From Costus lasius (taxonomy: Eukaryota; Streptophyta; Magnoliopsida; Zingiberales; Costaceae), in contig CM050448.1 of assembly GCA_027563935.2 (NCBI GenBank), forward strand, positions 119,281,493 through 119,345,492: a DNA stretch of 64,000 bases, written 5' to 3'. The first letter of the stretch is position 1. Each line of letters opens with the position of its first letter. Shown here in pieces: positions 13,901 to 24,002 of the stretch. Position numbers and translations under genes: made by a program. The notes under the pieces were generated by a model that was not told the DNA's origin, did not search any database, and was given only the letters and a program-made list of their open reading frames with translations.

Positions 13901-16900
13901 CAAAGGGCATCACCCGAAATTCGTAATGGCCGGAATGGGTGCGGAAGGCTGTCTTGTGAATATCCTCAGGTTTAACTCTGATTTGATGATACCCCGATCG
14001 TAAATCAATCTTGGAGAAGTACTCCGCCCCATGTAGTTCGTCAATCAGCTCCTCAATGACAGGGATAGGGTACTCGTCAGCTATCGTGATGGCGTTGAGC
14101 GCTGATAGTCTACGTAGAATCGCCGGCTTCCGTCTTTTTTTCTTACTAGAATTATCGGGCTGGAATAGGGGCTCGAACTTATTTGAATAACACCTGTCAT
14201 TAACATCTGTTGCACCAACCATTCCATCTCATCCTTCTGGTGATAAGCATAATGATAGGGTCTCACCCGCACCGGTCCCTCGCCAGCCTGGGTGACAATT
14301 GCGTGGTCAAAATTTCGGGCGGGTGAGAGTCCCATAATTTCTGAAAACACATCCTCATATTCGGTCAACAAGGACTGCAGTTGGTTGTTTTGCTGTTGAT
14401 TCAATTGCCCTTGTCCACCCATATCCAATGAAAATTGTTCAATCGCCCATAAAATTCCTTGGAAGTCCACCTCTAATGTACGGCTCAGCCCTTTTGGCGT
14501 GATCGGCGCGCGGATCAGAGATGGATCCCCTTTGAGAATGCGCTCGCTACCCTCCTGTAAAATCTTCATATATTTTCGGCCCCAATCCACTTTGATTTCA
14601 CCTAAGGTTTCCAACCATGCCATGCCAAGCACCATATCAACCCCTCTCAGGTTGAACAAGCTTGCAATATCGTACTGTAGTCGCCCAACTTAACAATTAA
14701 TCGTTCGCATTTGCCTTGGGCAGTTACCTGGCCCCCGTCTCCAAGACTAACCTTGTACGTCTGTGTAGGGATAACCGGCCAGCCTTGTGTCAGTACTAGC
14801 TCGTGTGATATGAAATTGTGGCTGGCTCCACTATCAATGAGTACAGTGGTCAAGGTACCGTTGATGATTCCCTTGAGTTTCATAGTACGGGGCCCTGTGA
14901 TGCCGCCGGTCGAGAACAGGGACAACTCCATTTGGTTGCATTGGGAAAACTCCAATTCTCCTCCTCCTCGTGCTATATCATTTTCCCCTGCATTAGCCTC
15001 TTCATTGATTTCTGCTGGTGTTTCATCCTCCTCCGCGAGTAGGGTGATTTGTAGACTTTTATTGCCACATTGATGCATAGGATGGTAAGGTTGGTCACAT
15101 CGAAAACACAATCCCTTCTCTCTTTCGCTGATACAGTCCTGATACGACATAGCTCTTCCTCCTCTCGCCCGATCTCCTTGCGTCACACTGCCCGTGGACA
15201 ATCGTGCGTGACTCCCCTCTCTAGGAAGGGTGCGTGGACCGCTGTGTTGCACTGATTGATTCCCGCTCCCCCTCGAGAACGGCGTCGTTGAGGGGGTTGT
15301 CGATACCCATGACGCCTTACTAGATGTGAATCCCCCCACACTGGTTGTCCCCTTCCCGGAGAAAACTTTTGGGGGAGTTTGGGTCTCCAAGTCACCTCCG
15401 CCAACAACCTCCTTCTCAATAACTCGGGCTAAAGTCATTGCCCGAAGTATGGTATTGGGAAAGAATGCCCGTACCTTTTCTCGAATTTCCGGCCTCAATC
15501 CCTTCAGGAAAAATCCCATATATTGTTGTTCTGTAAGGTCCGGTATCTGAGAGACAATTTCTTCGTAGGCTGTTATGTACTCCGTCACCGTCCGGGAGCC
15601 CTGTTCCAGAGCCGCCAACCGTTCATATGCGTTGGTGGCTGGGTACTCGCTGTACCGTTGTACCAACTCCGTCTTTAATCCCTCCCAAGTAAGATTTGGA
15701 ACTCGCCACCTCACCCAACGGAATCACTAATTTGCAGGACCCTCCATACTGATAAAAGCTAAGGGTATCTTGTAGTCCTCGGATGTGCCATGGATATCAA
15801 AATATTGTTCCGCCCTGGCTATCCATCCTACCGGGTCATTTCCATCGAAAACCGGCAATTCCACGCGTCGGTGCATCAATCGACGGTCCTCACTCCACAC
15901 TGATTCACGATCACCCTCTCCGCCTGTTCGGCTACCGCCATAATGCCTCGCCTGTTGGCCCACACCCAAGTCTCCTGGCGATCAACGTTCTTCACGCATA
16001 CGAGGTGGGCGGTAAGGCTCTTGTCGACCATTTGGAGCCTCCATTACTTCCTCTAGGCCCTGGTTACCCCGCGATCCTCCTGCCACGGAATGATTCACTA
16101 TATGCTCCATTCTCTTATCCCGTGCCATATCTGTCAACAAATTACGTAACTCTGTGATTTCTTCCTGATGTTGGCGGTGTTCTTCTAAAGCCTTTCGTCT
16201 TTCCTCAGCTAAAGTCAAAACTTTCTGCCTCCGATCTTCTCCGGCGGTTTGCAAATCCGTTTGTATAGTCGCCATTGTCACTTGTAGATCTACTAGGGAC
16301 TTTTCCAGATTTTCCAAGCGAGTCTCACTCCTCGTCGATGCCATCTGCCACGGCAATCCTCAGAATCGTACGTTTCTTTCGCCACCGTCACAATGACGGC
16401 GTTTGTTACTCCCGTATGGATTTTCCCTCTCTTCGTATCCGGCAGGTTGGACCAATTGATACGATCCGAAGAAAATGCAAGCAAGATGCAATATTATCTA
16501 ATGAAGAAAATGACAACCTCAACCGGATGAGCCGGCGAGAAACAACGTCCCTATGTTTAGCTAATACAAAAGTCATAACTTTTTCCCTCTCCTCCTTACC
16601 CTTTATATAGTATTCACTCCCCCTTGGGTTGCCACCATTCATTCCCTTTTCCCTATGTCCCTTGGGTTGCCACCATTCATTCCCCCTTTCCCTCTGGCCT
16701 TTGGGCTTTCACTATTCACTCCTCATTCCCTATGTCCCTTGGGCTGTCACCATTCACTGAACCTAGCCCTTTGTGGGTTCGACGACGGGTGTAGACCCGC
16801 CATGTGGGGACTGGTTCGGTAACAGCCACCACATTAAATAAATTCTCTTCCTTATTAACTTTTATTTCCAAGTTAAAACTAAGGATATCTATTAGCCATT

Positions 16901-17968
16901 ATGCTTAGCTATTTTCAATTTTCATTCATCTAATTTCCTTTATTACCTGGTGCAAATAACTAACAAGATGTTAAGTACCAAATCCTAGTTTGCAGCCTGT
17001 CTTGCTAAGCTGTTTAAGAATGTGAATAAGCAGAATTTAGAAAGTCAGAATTTTACTTTACCAGGACCTAGTAAGACCGGCACTGGTTTTAAATACACTT
17101 AGGAAATGAAAGAACAGATAATGTTGTGAATACATAAGGAGACCGAAATACTCAAAGGAAATATCAGTATCATATTCTGAACCAGCCTCCTCTCTTCTTG
17201 AAGTCTAAATCTTATTCAAACGCATTGCTTCAATCTTTCACAGCTCTAGTAACACAGCTACTTGATATTTTGAAGATTACATTCCAAAGAGCATATTTTA
17301 CAATATTTAATTTCTTGATTGTTTTATGTTAGGAATTACAACACATTGGAGTTTGTTTGTACCATTGATTGAGGATGATTTCTTTAGCAATTAGAACTAA
17401 GTGCATTTATCAATGGCATTAATTTTCAAGCCTATAGGTACTCCAATTACTGTATTCGTTTAATCTGAAATGGAACCTTTCCAATTTACAATTACTCAGG
17501 TTGTCATTCTAAACCGATCAAAACATTTTTTTTCCTTTTAACACTTCTCACTTCGTATAGCACTTCACTAGCTTTCATACAAAAGATTGTTTTCTTTCAC
17601 ATCAGTCTATCAGTGAAATCAACTATAACATATTGCTCAATCAAAAAGATACCAGCCTTCATGAAAAAATTGCTTTTTAACAGGTGAAAGAACATTACAG
17701 ATTTGAGAAAGGAAAATTCATTAAATATAATTCATAACAGTAAACAACACAAGAATAAGAAAATTTACTCATGCATCTAAAGTTCATGACAGCATATGCA
17801 GAACACTGTAATGGTATCAAAACTTTAGTTAACGGAAAACTTAATTTATCTACACGAACCTGAATCTCCACCTAGAACAGGATCTTCGCTGATGTCTCTG
17901 CGCTTTGAACGGAAGCATGAACAAAGTAAGCCGCAGCAGAGCCAGAAAGTGCCCGAAATGGATAACAT
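7098..17968 (-). CDS. CRCK: Calmodulin-binding receptor-like cytoplasmic kinase (CRCK type)
   Basis: Ser/Thr kinase of the RLCK class that includes the Arabidopsis CRCK proteins, calmodulin-responsive and implicated in stress and immune signalling. Exons, minus strand: 17860-17968, 10385-10638, 9277-9442, 9113-9202, 7453-7751, 7098-7307. All junctions are GT-AG and the phases join into 375 residues. The N-terminus is Cys-rich ([16 protein letters not shown]), then Ser/Pro-rich ([13 protein letters not shown]). The kinase domain follows: [48 protein letters not shown]. The third glycine of the P-loop is Ser, but the Lys, HRD and DFG residues are present. I chose the ATG at 17968 because a stop lies in frame upstream. 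A leader exon ending at about 18861 (CTCAG|GTAG) is plausible, so a longer N-terminus in some isoform cannot be excluded. Intron 1 contains a whole retrotransposon. Confidence 0.85.
7855..8035. repeat. Dispersed GGTACC-rich repeat in kinase intron
   Basis: The stretch carries CCGGTATAGG, GGTACGGTACCAGTAC and ACCGGTTCGG with many TAC/GTA steps. Similar wording recurs at about 35160-35290, 47790-47910 and 59925-59985. It looks like an old dispersed repeat; no termini could be defined. Confidence 0.4.
10907..10947. repeat. (TA)n microsatellite
   Basis: About 40 bases of almost pure TA dinucleotides in intron 1 of the kinase gene, between exon 2 and the retrotransposon insertion. Confidence 0.9.
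11236..11637 (-). repeat. 3' LTR of the chromodomain Ty3/gypsy element
   Basis: 402 bp, bounded on the minus strand by TGTTACGG and GATCGTATCA. It contains about four and a half copies of a 38-bp CT-rich unit (CTTGGGTTGCCACCATTCAT on the plus strand) from 11401 to about 11575. The partner LTR has one unit fewer, which explains most of the length difference. Confidence 0.9.
11532..14659 (-). pseudogene. Degenerate pol (protease end, RT, RNase H, integrase, chromodomain)
   Basis: Read on the minus strand from 14659 downward. The reverse transcriptase carries [16 protein letters not shown], the catalytic [10 protein letters not shown] and [13 protein letters not shown]. RNase H has [16 protein letters not shown]. 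The integrase core has [16 protein letters not shown] and HPETDGQSE, and a chromodomain follows ([17 protein letters not shown], near 11700). Breaks include a frameshift near 14100-14150 just after FYVDYQR, stops near 13128 and 12918, and a TGA in place of a Trp codon near 12330. The last reading frame runs through the polypurine tract into the 3' LTR. It cannot make a working polyprotein. Confidence 0.9.
14647..16356 (-). pseudogene. Degenerate gag and start of protease
   Basis: Coiled-coil-like amino end ([13 protein letters not shown]) near 16300. The capsid region has [21 protein letters not shown] (split here as [10 protein letters not shown] near 15850 and RAEQYF) and [17 protein letters not shown] near 15500. 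A CCHC zinc knuckle, [14 protein letters not shown], lies near 15090, and the aspartic protease motif [12 protein letters not shown] near 14840. The frame is broken near 15970 and 15720. The zinc knuckle follows the C-X2-C-X4-H-X4-C pattern of Ty3/gypsy gag. Confidence 0.85.
16457..16824 (-). repeat. 5' LTR of the chromodomain Ty3/gypsy element
   Basis: 368 bp. It matches 11236-11637 closely over the first 150 bases, with a handful of substitutions and one small indel by eye. It carries about three and a half units of the 38-bp CT-rich tandem repeat (16622-16760). The divergence and the broken genes indicate an insertion far older than the element at 50820. Confidence 0.9.
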
Positions 17969-20240
17969 AACACAATCTGGTGTTGCACTTTATATGTATC
18001 AGTGTCTGTCCTGGTCTCACTTGCTTTAACACATCAATGATACTAGCATCTCAAGATTGTTGAATAGGAATTTTTTTCTCTAGCTAGCAGGGCCACTACA
18101 AAACCACAAGAAAAGGCTTAATGTCCAACAGGCAGGTTTACTCAGAATCCAATTTAACATAAGGAAATAAAGATGGTCAATTCATCCCCAGAAAAAAATA
18201 ATAAAAAAAAAAACTCATCCCTAGAACATTGTTTGTTTTATTAAACAGAAGAGAATTAATTTTACAAATCAAACATGTTCACCGTTGACAACAAAAAAGT
18301 ACTAAATATATAATAATAGAATTGGCTATGTCAAGAAACTAATCTACCAATGGAATACAAACAAATAACAAAAAAAAATAAATCAGCAAAACAAACTAAA
18401 AGATAAACCTTTCAAACTTTCACTACTTCGGAGTCACTAGAGTAGCTGGTCTCTTAAGAGAGTAGCCAGTTTACCATAAATTCGTTTCAGCTTTAACAGC
18501 AATGAACATTTACACTAGATAAAACAAGTTGCTCTACATTAATCTAGCCTGGTTTCTGCAACAAAGATATCATGGGTTTTTGCTCTTGCCATATCTAACA
18601 CAATAAAAAATGTTAAATCTCTGGTTAAAATATTTTATAGCGTTTTCGCACTGATTCACATTTGCATATTGAATTCAGAAAAGTCCTTAATCGATTTTCA
18701 GATATTGATAAAAGTATCCAACTTGATAGTAGGAACTCGAATCATTTAGGAGAAGGTCTAAGTGCTCATAAGTATGAATGATTTCAAGACATAACTATAA
18801 AACCTCTTTTTTTTTTCACGCGCCACGCATTGCACAATCATGCGAGAAGTGTGAAACTACCTGAGAAACACACGTCACTCTCCTCAATTGCGGAGATTGG
18901 AACGCCACCGCACTCCAATCCGATTCTTTCCCGTTCCACCGTGTGCGAGTCACAAACCAAACACCCCACGCGCGAAGAACGATTCCAACTCCTGGCGCAA
19001 GAAAACGGAATCGACCACCTTCTCCTGACCTACAAAGAGAAAAACCCACCGCACCAGATCCACAACGCTAGCAGACGCTAAAATCTGACCTCTGAGATCA
19101 GCTCCAGGAACTCGGACCTCAGAGGTTCACCTCCTAGAACCGATCGCCTAATCTTCCACGATATCAAAGAATCGAGGCGAGATCGCGGGAGACGCGGTGC
19201 TTCTCCAGAACTCTTGAGGCGGAATCGAATGCGATTATTACAAGGAACGCCGATCGTCAAGCGAGAGAGAGAGAGGAATACTTCAAGACTCTTGACTGTT
19301 GGCGGCAGTTTTGGGGAAAGCGGGGGTTGACCGACAAGGGGAAACGGGTTGACCAGGATATGCCAGTGCCGGCGTTCTCTATCAGTGTGGAACAGTGGAA
19401 GTCCATTTCTACCACATAAGCGTGTCCCAAAGGACCCAATGCTAATCCAATCAACAAGCAGTAAGACCTTGGGATTGTGTGATTCCAGAAAAGCAATCAA
19501 CGCGGCAGAGGTTTGGACTTTGGAGGCCGGCGAAACGCGAACGTATGGGCAGGGAAACGGGGACTCGACGCGCTTGAGAGAGCGAGGGTCCGCTACTACA
19601 GAAAGGGCGAACATGTGGCAGGCACATATGGGTATTTGCCACGTCGGCCTCCTACTGGACACATTCAAGCACGCCAGCGTGGAAGACACGTCAGATCAAC
19701 AAAAGAATGCATCGTCATTCTATTAAATTTTGGCAAGAGGATACGCAAATTTTTTCAACAGAGTATCCGTATTTTCTTCACACGGATCTTAATCGCACTA
19801 ATCTTAATGCGTTTAAGTACAAATCTTAATAAAATATTTATTGTTATATAATCTTAACTTGTGTTATACCATATTATCATTATAAACTAAATTATAGCTA
19901 TTATACGATAAATTATAATAATTACATGATAAAATATAATTATTATATGATAAATTATAACTATTATACGATATTACTGTTACAAACTAACTGTTATACT
20001 CAATCGATTAACTCAACTCTGGTTAAAAAAATTTGCATTAACCAGCTGACAATAATTTATTATATAATGTCTATAATTTATTATATAATGATTATATTTT
20101 ATCGTATAATGATTATAATTTATCGTATAATGACTGTAACAATAATATTATATAATAAAATTTAAATCGTATAATAAATAGTATTATAAATATTTTTTTA
20201 AGAATAATTTACTAAAAGTACCTACCGCAAAAACACGGCC
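17969..20240. other. Upstream region of the kinase gene
   Basis: 18816-19700 is richer in GC than its surroundings. It contains a CT-rich stretch on the minus strand (GA repeat at 19260-19275) and a good donor at about 18861 (CTCAG|GTAGTT), so it probably holds the kinase promoter and a spliced 5' leader. Long open frames here have no recognisable domain and I do not call them genes. From about 19740 the DNA becomes very AT-rich. Confidence 0.45.
19855..20150. repeat. AT-rich inverted-repeat cluster
   Basis: The left part repeats ATACGATAAATTATA and ATGATAAATTATAAC. The right part repeats the inverse, TATAATTTATCGTATAATGA. Together they form long imperfect hairpins, with GTTACAAACTAACTGTTA-like sequence at the centre. 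It may be a decayed foldback element; no target duplication was identified. Confidence 0.6.
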
Positions 20241-20245
20241 CCTAT

Positions 20246-22030
20246 TTATCAAGCCCTTGAATCAGGGGCTAAGCTTGACCCAAGCCCAAGCCCACTGTCC
20301 AAGCGTGTAAGCGGAGCCCGTTTTCGTGAGTCAACCCTCAAGGTTGGCCTCTCCAAATCGATGTGTGGCGCTGCGTCGTCTTCGGAGAATTCGACGGCTG
20401 CATCTCCATCGCGAGCGTCCGAAGCGGATGCTGGCGCAAGCAATGGCGGGACGACGAGGTCATCAGCGAAAGAATCAGGCGACGGTAAGGATGTGGTGCA
20501 GTGAGGTTCTCGGAGCGAGAAGGGGCAGCGGACGCCCTAAATCGAGAGCACATCGGCAGACGATCTCCCCTATAAATCAGATAATGAGAGGAAGGGGAGG
20601 GAGGATTGAGTGAACGGCGAGGCTCAAGGGAGCTTCTACGAGCGATTCCAACATCTAGGGAGATGACCGGCAAGCAGCGAACGCAGGCGGCGTTCGTCTG
20701 GGCTCACGAGCGAACGAAGGAATCGAACGTTGTAGCATTCGATTCGAGGCAAGAAGGAGTCAATGAGGTCAACGAATTCGCACGGCGAGATTTTGGAGTT
20801 GCTGACATCGGCGTGATGTTAGCGAACATGATTTCGAGTGGTGTTGACAATGGGTTTTTGCATTGACTTTGGTCAAAAATTAGGGATTTGATCAGAAGGT
20901 AATTTGTAATTTAGGGTTTATTTGATTTGGGGGGTGATTTCATGCCCGGAAATTAGGGATTTTGGTGCGGTACGATGGTTCGCCAGAGAACCCTAACACT
21001 GTGTTTAAAAGGGCAGATGGAAAGCAGAACGGATGGATATTTAAACTTATTTGTGTTTAAAAAGGCGGACGAATATTAAAGAAGGAAAAACGTGAAAGAA
21101 AATTGCCCAACTTTCCTTCCAGAATTGATCCATCCATATTTGGACGAATATACTCTCACTGCTCGCAGAATCGTATTCTCACCTCTCACGCTCTCATGAG
21201 CTGCTGTGCTAATTCTCTCGTAGCCCTTTCATGCTGTTACGTTTTGGTGCTGTTGTGTACTTGTTTTGCTGCAATTTGTCCCATGTGACATGCTGATTTT
21301 GTGCTGATGAGTTCCTGGCAACATTGAGGCATTTCCATGTTGATTTGTGAGGGAATTGATGCCGCTCCTTCCCTGCCCTGTTTTAGTTACGTGAAGCTAG
21401 GCTTTTCTCCCATGTTGTGTGGCTCTATTTCTTGTGTTATTGTATCATTTCCCTTGCTGAAAATTATCAGGGACGGGAGCTCCCTTTGCTGTCTTGTTCT
21501 TGTGCTGAATTGCTCGGGCTGTAACTATATATAGCTCTTGTATGTGTGCTTTTTGGCTGAAACCTTTGTGCAGCCAAAGCTGCAAATACTGCTCAAGGGG
21601 AGTGCTTGAACACTCTCCAATCCCATGTGCAATTGGTTAGGATAGTTGTATGGGTTGAGTGACTTGTAGCCAATATATAATATTTTTTAAAAATATTTAA
21701 TATTTTTAAATATTTTTTAACTCATTTTATAATATTTAATAGTTTTTAATATTTTTTATTAATTTTATAATATATAATAATGCTAAATAATTATTTTATA
21801 TGTTATTTAAGAATATTTATATAATATGAGTATAAAAAGAAAAATAATGGGCGACTATAACAATCGGCGACTATAATAATCCTTTTAATTTTTCTTCCCT
21901 CTTGCTAAAAAATAAAGAAAGAAATATTTTTTATTTTTCTTTCCTTTTTATTTTCCTTTCTTTCTTATTTTCTTATCCTTCTCAGTTTCCGTCTGCCCTA
22001 CTAAACACAGTGTAAGTCCGGGGCATGACA
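20246..22030 (+). mobile_element. Degraded LTR, copy B, interrupted by a PIF/Harbinger-type element
   Basis: The right end GTCCGGGGCATGACA matches the family terminus. The left end is decayed (TTATCAAGCCC) but is followed by the CCCAAGCCCAAG wording seen at the start of other copies. A CTATAAAT box lies near 20572. Both ends are flanked by CCTAT (20241-20245 and 22031-22035). A second transposon at 20997-22012 splits the 3' part. This is the most diverged copy of the family in the window and has no clear TGACGTCA site. Confidence 0.65.
20997..22012. mobile_element. Non-autonomous PIF/Harbinger-type transposon nested in LTR copy B
   Basis: Terminal inverted repeats CACTGTGTTTA..AGGGCAGA.GGAAA run inward from 20997 and 22012. 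Both ends are flanked by the trinucleotide TAA (20994-20996, 22013-22015), the target size of this superfamily. The 1016-bp interior has no transposase-like reading frame and becomes very AT-rich after 21670. It inserted after LTR copy B was in place, since it splits that LTR. Confidence 0.8.
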
Positions 22031-22110
22031 CCTATTGTCACGCCCCGGTCGGATCTCCCTAAAAACAGCACTTAACCGCTGTCTTAGGGTTATCTGGCGG
22101 GGGCGTGACA

Positions 22111-22125
22111 ACAGGTATCAGAGCT
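22111..22125 (+). other. Primer-binding site, initiator tRNA-Met type
   Basis: GGTATCAGAGCTGG just after the TGACA end of the 75-bp terminal segment. GGTATCAGAGC is the standard complement of the 3' end of plant initiator tRNA-Met, except that the usual leading T is A here. Confidence 0.75.
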
Positions 22126-22272
22126 GGTTAACGTGTTACAGCGAACACAGCACCTTCACCTGCGAAGGTGAAGAAAGGTTTGAAGTTCCAGAATATCACT
22201 CACACCACCAGAGGAGCGTCAGAGGATGTCTGGCCCAAAGGTAAAGCCAAGGAGACGGCTTAACATGAGAAG

Positions 22273-23170
22273 ATGGTGAACCAAGGTGAACGCATAGCGG
22301 AGATCGATCAAGCGCTCGATATGACGGGTGATAGGGACACGACGATGTTTCCCCAGATGGAGAAGCTTCAGAGGACAGTGGAGCACCAGAGGTTGCAAAT
22401 TGAAAACTTGCAACAGGCCCTGGAGAGTCTGCTCGACCTGCCAAAGCAGATGGCCAGGATGCGCGAGGAGCAATAGGCAGGGATGCCCCACATGCAGCAG
22501 ACTATCGACAGTCTGAACCATCTACCGGGGGAGATGACACGCATGAAAGAGGCCACGCAAGCAAAGATTAAGGTGCTGCGCTTAGCCCTAGCGCAAGCAT
22601 CGCGGTTGGCATCAACGGTAGAGCAGGAGGCTCCCAAGCCGAGGGTACGAGTACCTGAGCCAGCGATGTTCGGGGGGGTTCGATCGTCTAGAGAGGTCAA
22701 AAACTTTATCTGGGACATGGAGCAATTGTTTTGCAGCTAACCATGTTTATGCAGGAGATCGGGTGCAGGTGTGCATCGCCTATCTTACAGGCGATGCAAA
22801 ACTTTGGTGGAGGACCAAAGTTAGCTCGACATCGGGGGCTACTAGCTGTTCTTGGGAGACTTTCCGTGAGGAACTGCGGCGGCAGTTTCTTCTCGGAAAC
22901 TCGGCGGATCAGGCACGTGGCAAACTGGATCGGCTGAGGCATACTGGCTCGATCCAGGAGTACGTTAGGGCATTCTCCGCCTTGATGTTGGAGCTTCCAC
23001 GCATGGAGGAGGATGATAGGAGGTATTTCTTCCTCTGTAACCTTCAGCCTTGGGCAGAGATGGAGGTCTGACGACACTCACCGGTTGATTGGAGGGCAGC
23101 TGCAGCGGTGGCTGAGTCCTTAGTAGATAATCAAAAATTCAGACCAAAGAAAGCAAGGACACCACCGAAG
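22273..23170 (+). pseudogene. Retrotransposon gag fragment, frameshifted
   Basis: Three plus-strand frames together give a gag domain: RVPEPAMFGGVRSSREVKNF (about 22650-22700), YLTGDAKLWWRTKV (about 22775-22820), REELRRQFLLGNSADQARGK (near 22870-22925), then GSIQEYVRAFSALMLELP and VAESLVDNQKF. Shifts occur near 22738 and 23070. The pattern (GDAKLWW, tGSI.eYv.aFsaLmL) is the Ty3/gypsy retrotransposon gag domain. No CCHC knuckle, protease or polymerase follows; the sequence passes straight into the LTR. Confidence 0.8.
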
Positions 23171-24002
23171 CGCAAGGGCGCAGCTTCCTCTTTAAAAAGG
23201 AAGATCGATAAAGCGGCGGCAGCAAGAGAAGGGAGCTTCATCTTCTGCACGAGGGATCGAGCAAAGCTTTGGGGGATCTCCATCGACGAACGACTGGGAG
23301 TAAGGAAATCTGAGCATTGTAACCGGCGATTGGGGAATCACCAGCGAGGGAGGGATAGGGGCTACAGTCAGGGGACCGACGCCAAAGAGTGCTGTAAGTT
23401 TTGAGAAATAAGAGCTTTTCCACATCTCTACTCCCTCCCCTGTTTCTGGTATTTACGGCCACAATTCCCGGCGGCAGTCGGCTATCCGGACGTCGGCGAC
23501 AGGAGTCGACGACGACGGAAGAGAGGCGGCGTCTTCCTTCCTTGTCAGTGCACCCTTCTGACCGGCGACGATGCGAGGCGGAGGCGAACGAACGCTCGCA
23601 GCGTCGTTCGGCTACGCGAGGAAGATGACGGACGATCGTTTCCGATTTTGACCAAGTCAAAATCAGAAGCGCGGAATCAAGCGGAACCGAGTCGAGAAAT
23701 CAAAATCGATTTCGTCGAGTGACGTCAGGCGGACGTAAGCCACAAGATTAATTCGGCGATTTTGACCGGATCGGCGGGGAAAGTCAAAATTTATTTTGAC
23801 TTCGAGGTAATCTTGACTCTATTCTAAAATTAGGGTTTTCATGCGAATTATAATTTGGGGAATAAATATTGTTCGGAGAGTTAGGGTTTCAAATTTTGGG
23901 TCGGAAACCCTAGATAGTTGCGTTCCAATGTTCCGCCGGACTGCCCTGAGACAGCGGATAAGTGCTGTTTTTAGGCCGATCCGACCGGGGCGTGACACCT
24001 AT

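Larger units (their letters stand above)
11236..16824 (-). mobile_element. Chromodomain Ty3/gypsy retrotransposon, decayed, in the kinase intron
   Basis: A complete but inactive element of 5.6 kb on the same strand as the host gene. LTRs are 11236-11637 (3' LTR) and 16457-16824 (5' LTR), and the 5-bp target duplication GCCAC (11231-11235, 16825-16829) is exact. The order gag, protease, RT, RNase H, integrase, chromodomain is that of chromoviruses. The small size and LTRs of about 400 bp suggest the Reina lineage, which is inference. Bases next to the 5' LTR read ATTGGTCCAACC instead of the usual TGGTATCAGAGC primer site. A G-rich tract (TTGGGGACGGTAA) abuts the 3' LTR. Several stops and frameshifts break every long reading frame. 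Confidence 0.92.
22036..23997 (+). mobile_element. Gag-only LTR-element derivative, copy C
   Basis: The unit starts with a 75-bp segment that begins TGTCACGCCCC and ends GGGGCGTGACA (22036-22110). The primer-site sequence ACAGGTATCAGAGC follows at 22111. A gag fragment then leads directly into the TATA-to-3'-end part of the family LTR (from about 23185) that finishes at 23997. CCTAT flanks both sides (22031-22035, 23998-24002). Pol is absent. The 75-bp 5' segment is mostly the family LTR 3' end in reverse orientation, so this is an abnormal product. Confidence 0.75.

Noticed and set aside
19078..19726. Long open frames on both strands (203 and 125 codons) upstream of the kinase gene
   Set aside because: Overlapping frames in GC-rich DNA with no domain or conserved motif; the region fits promoter and untranslated leader better.
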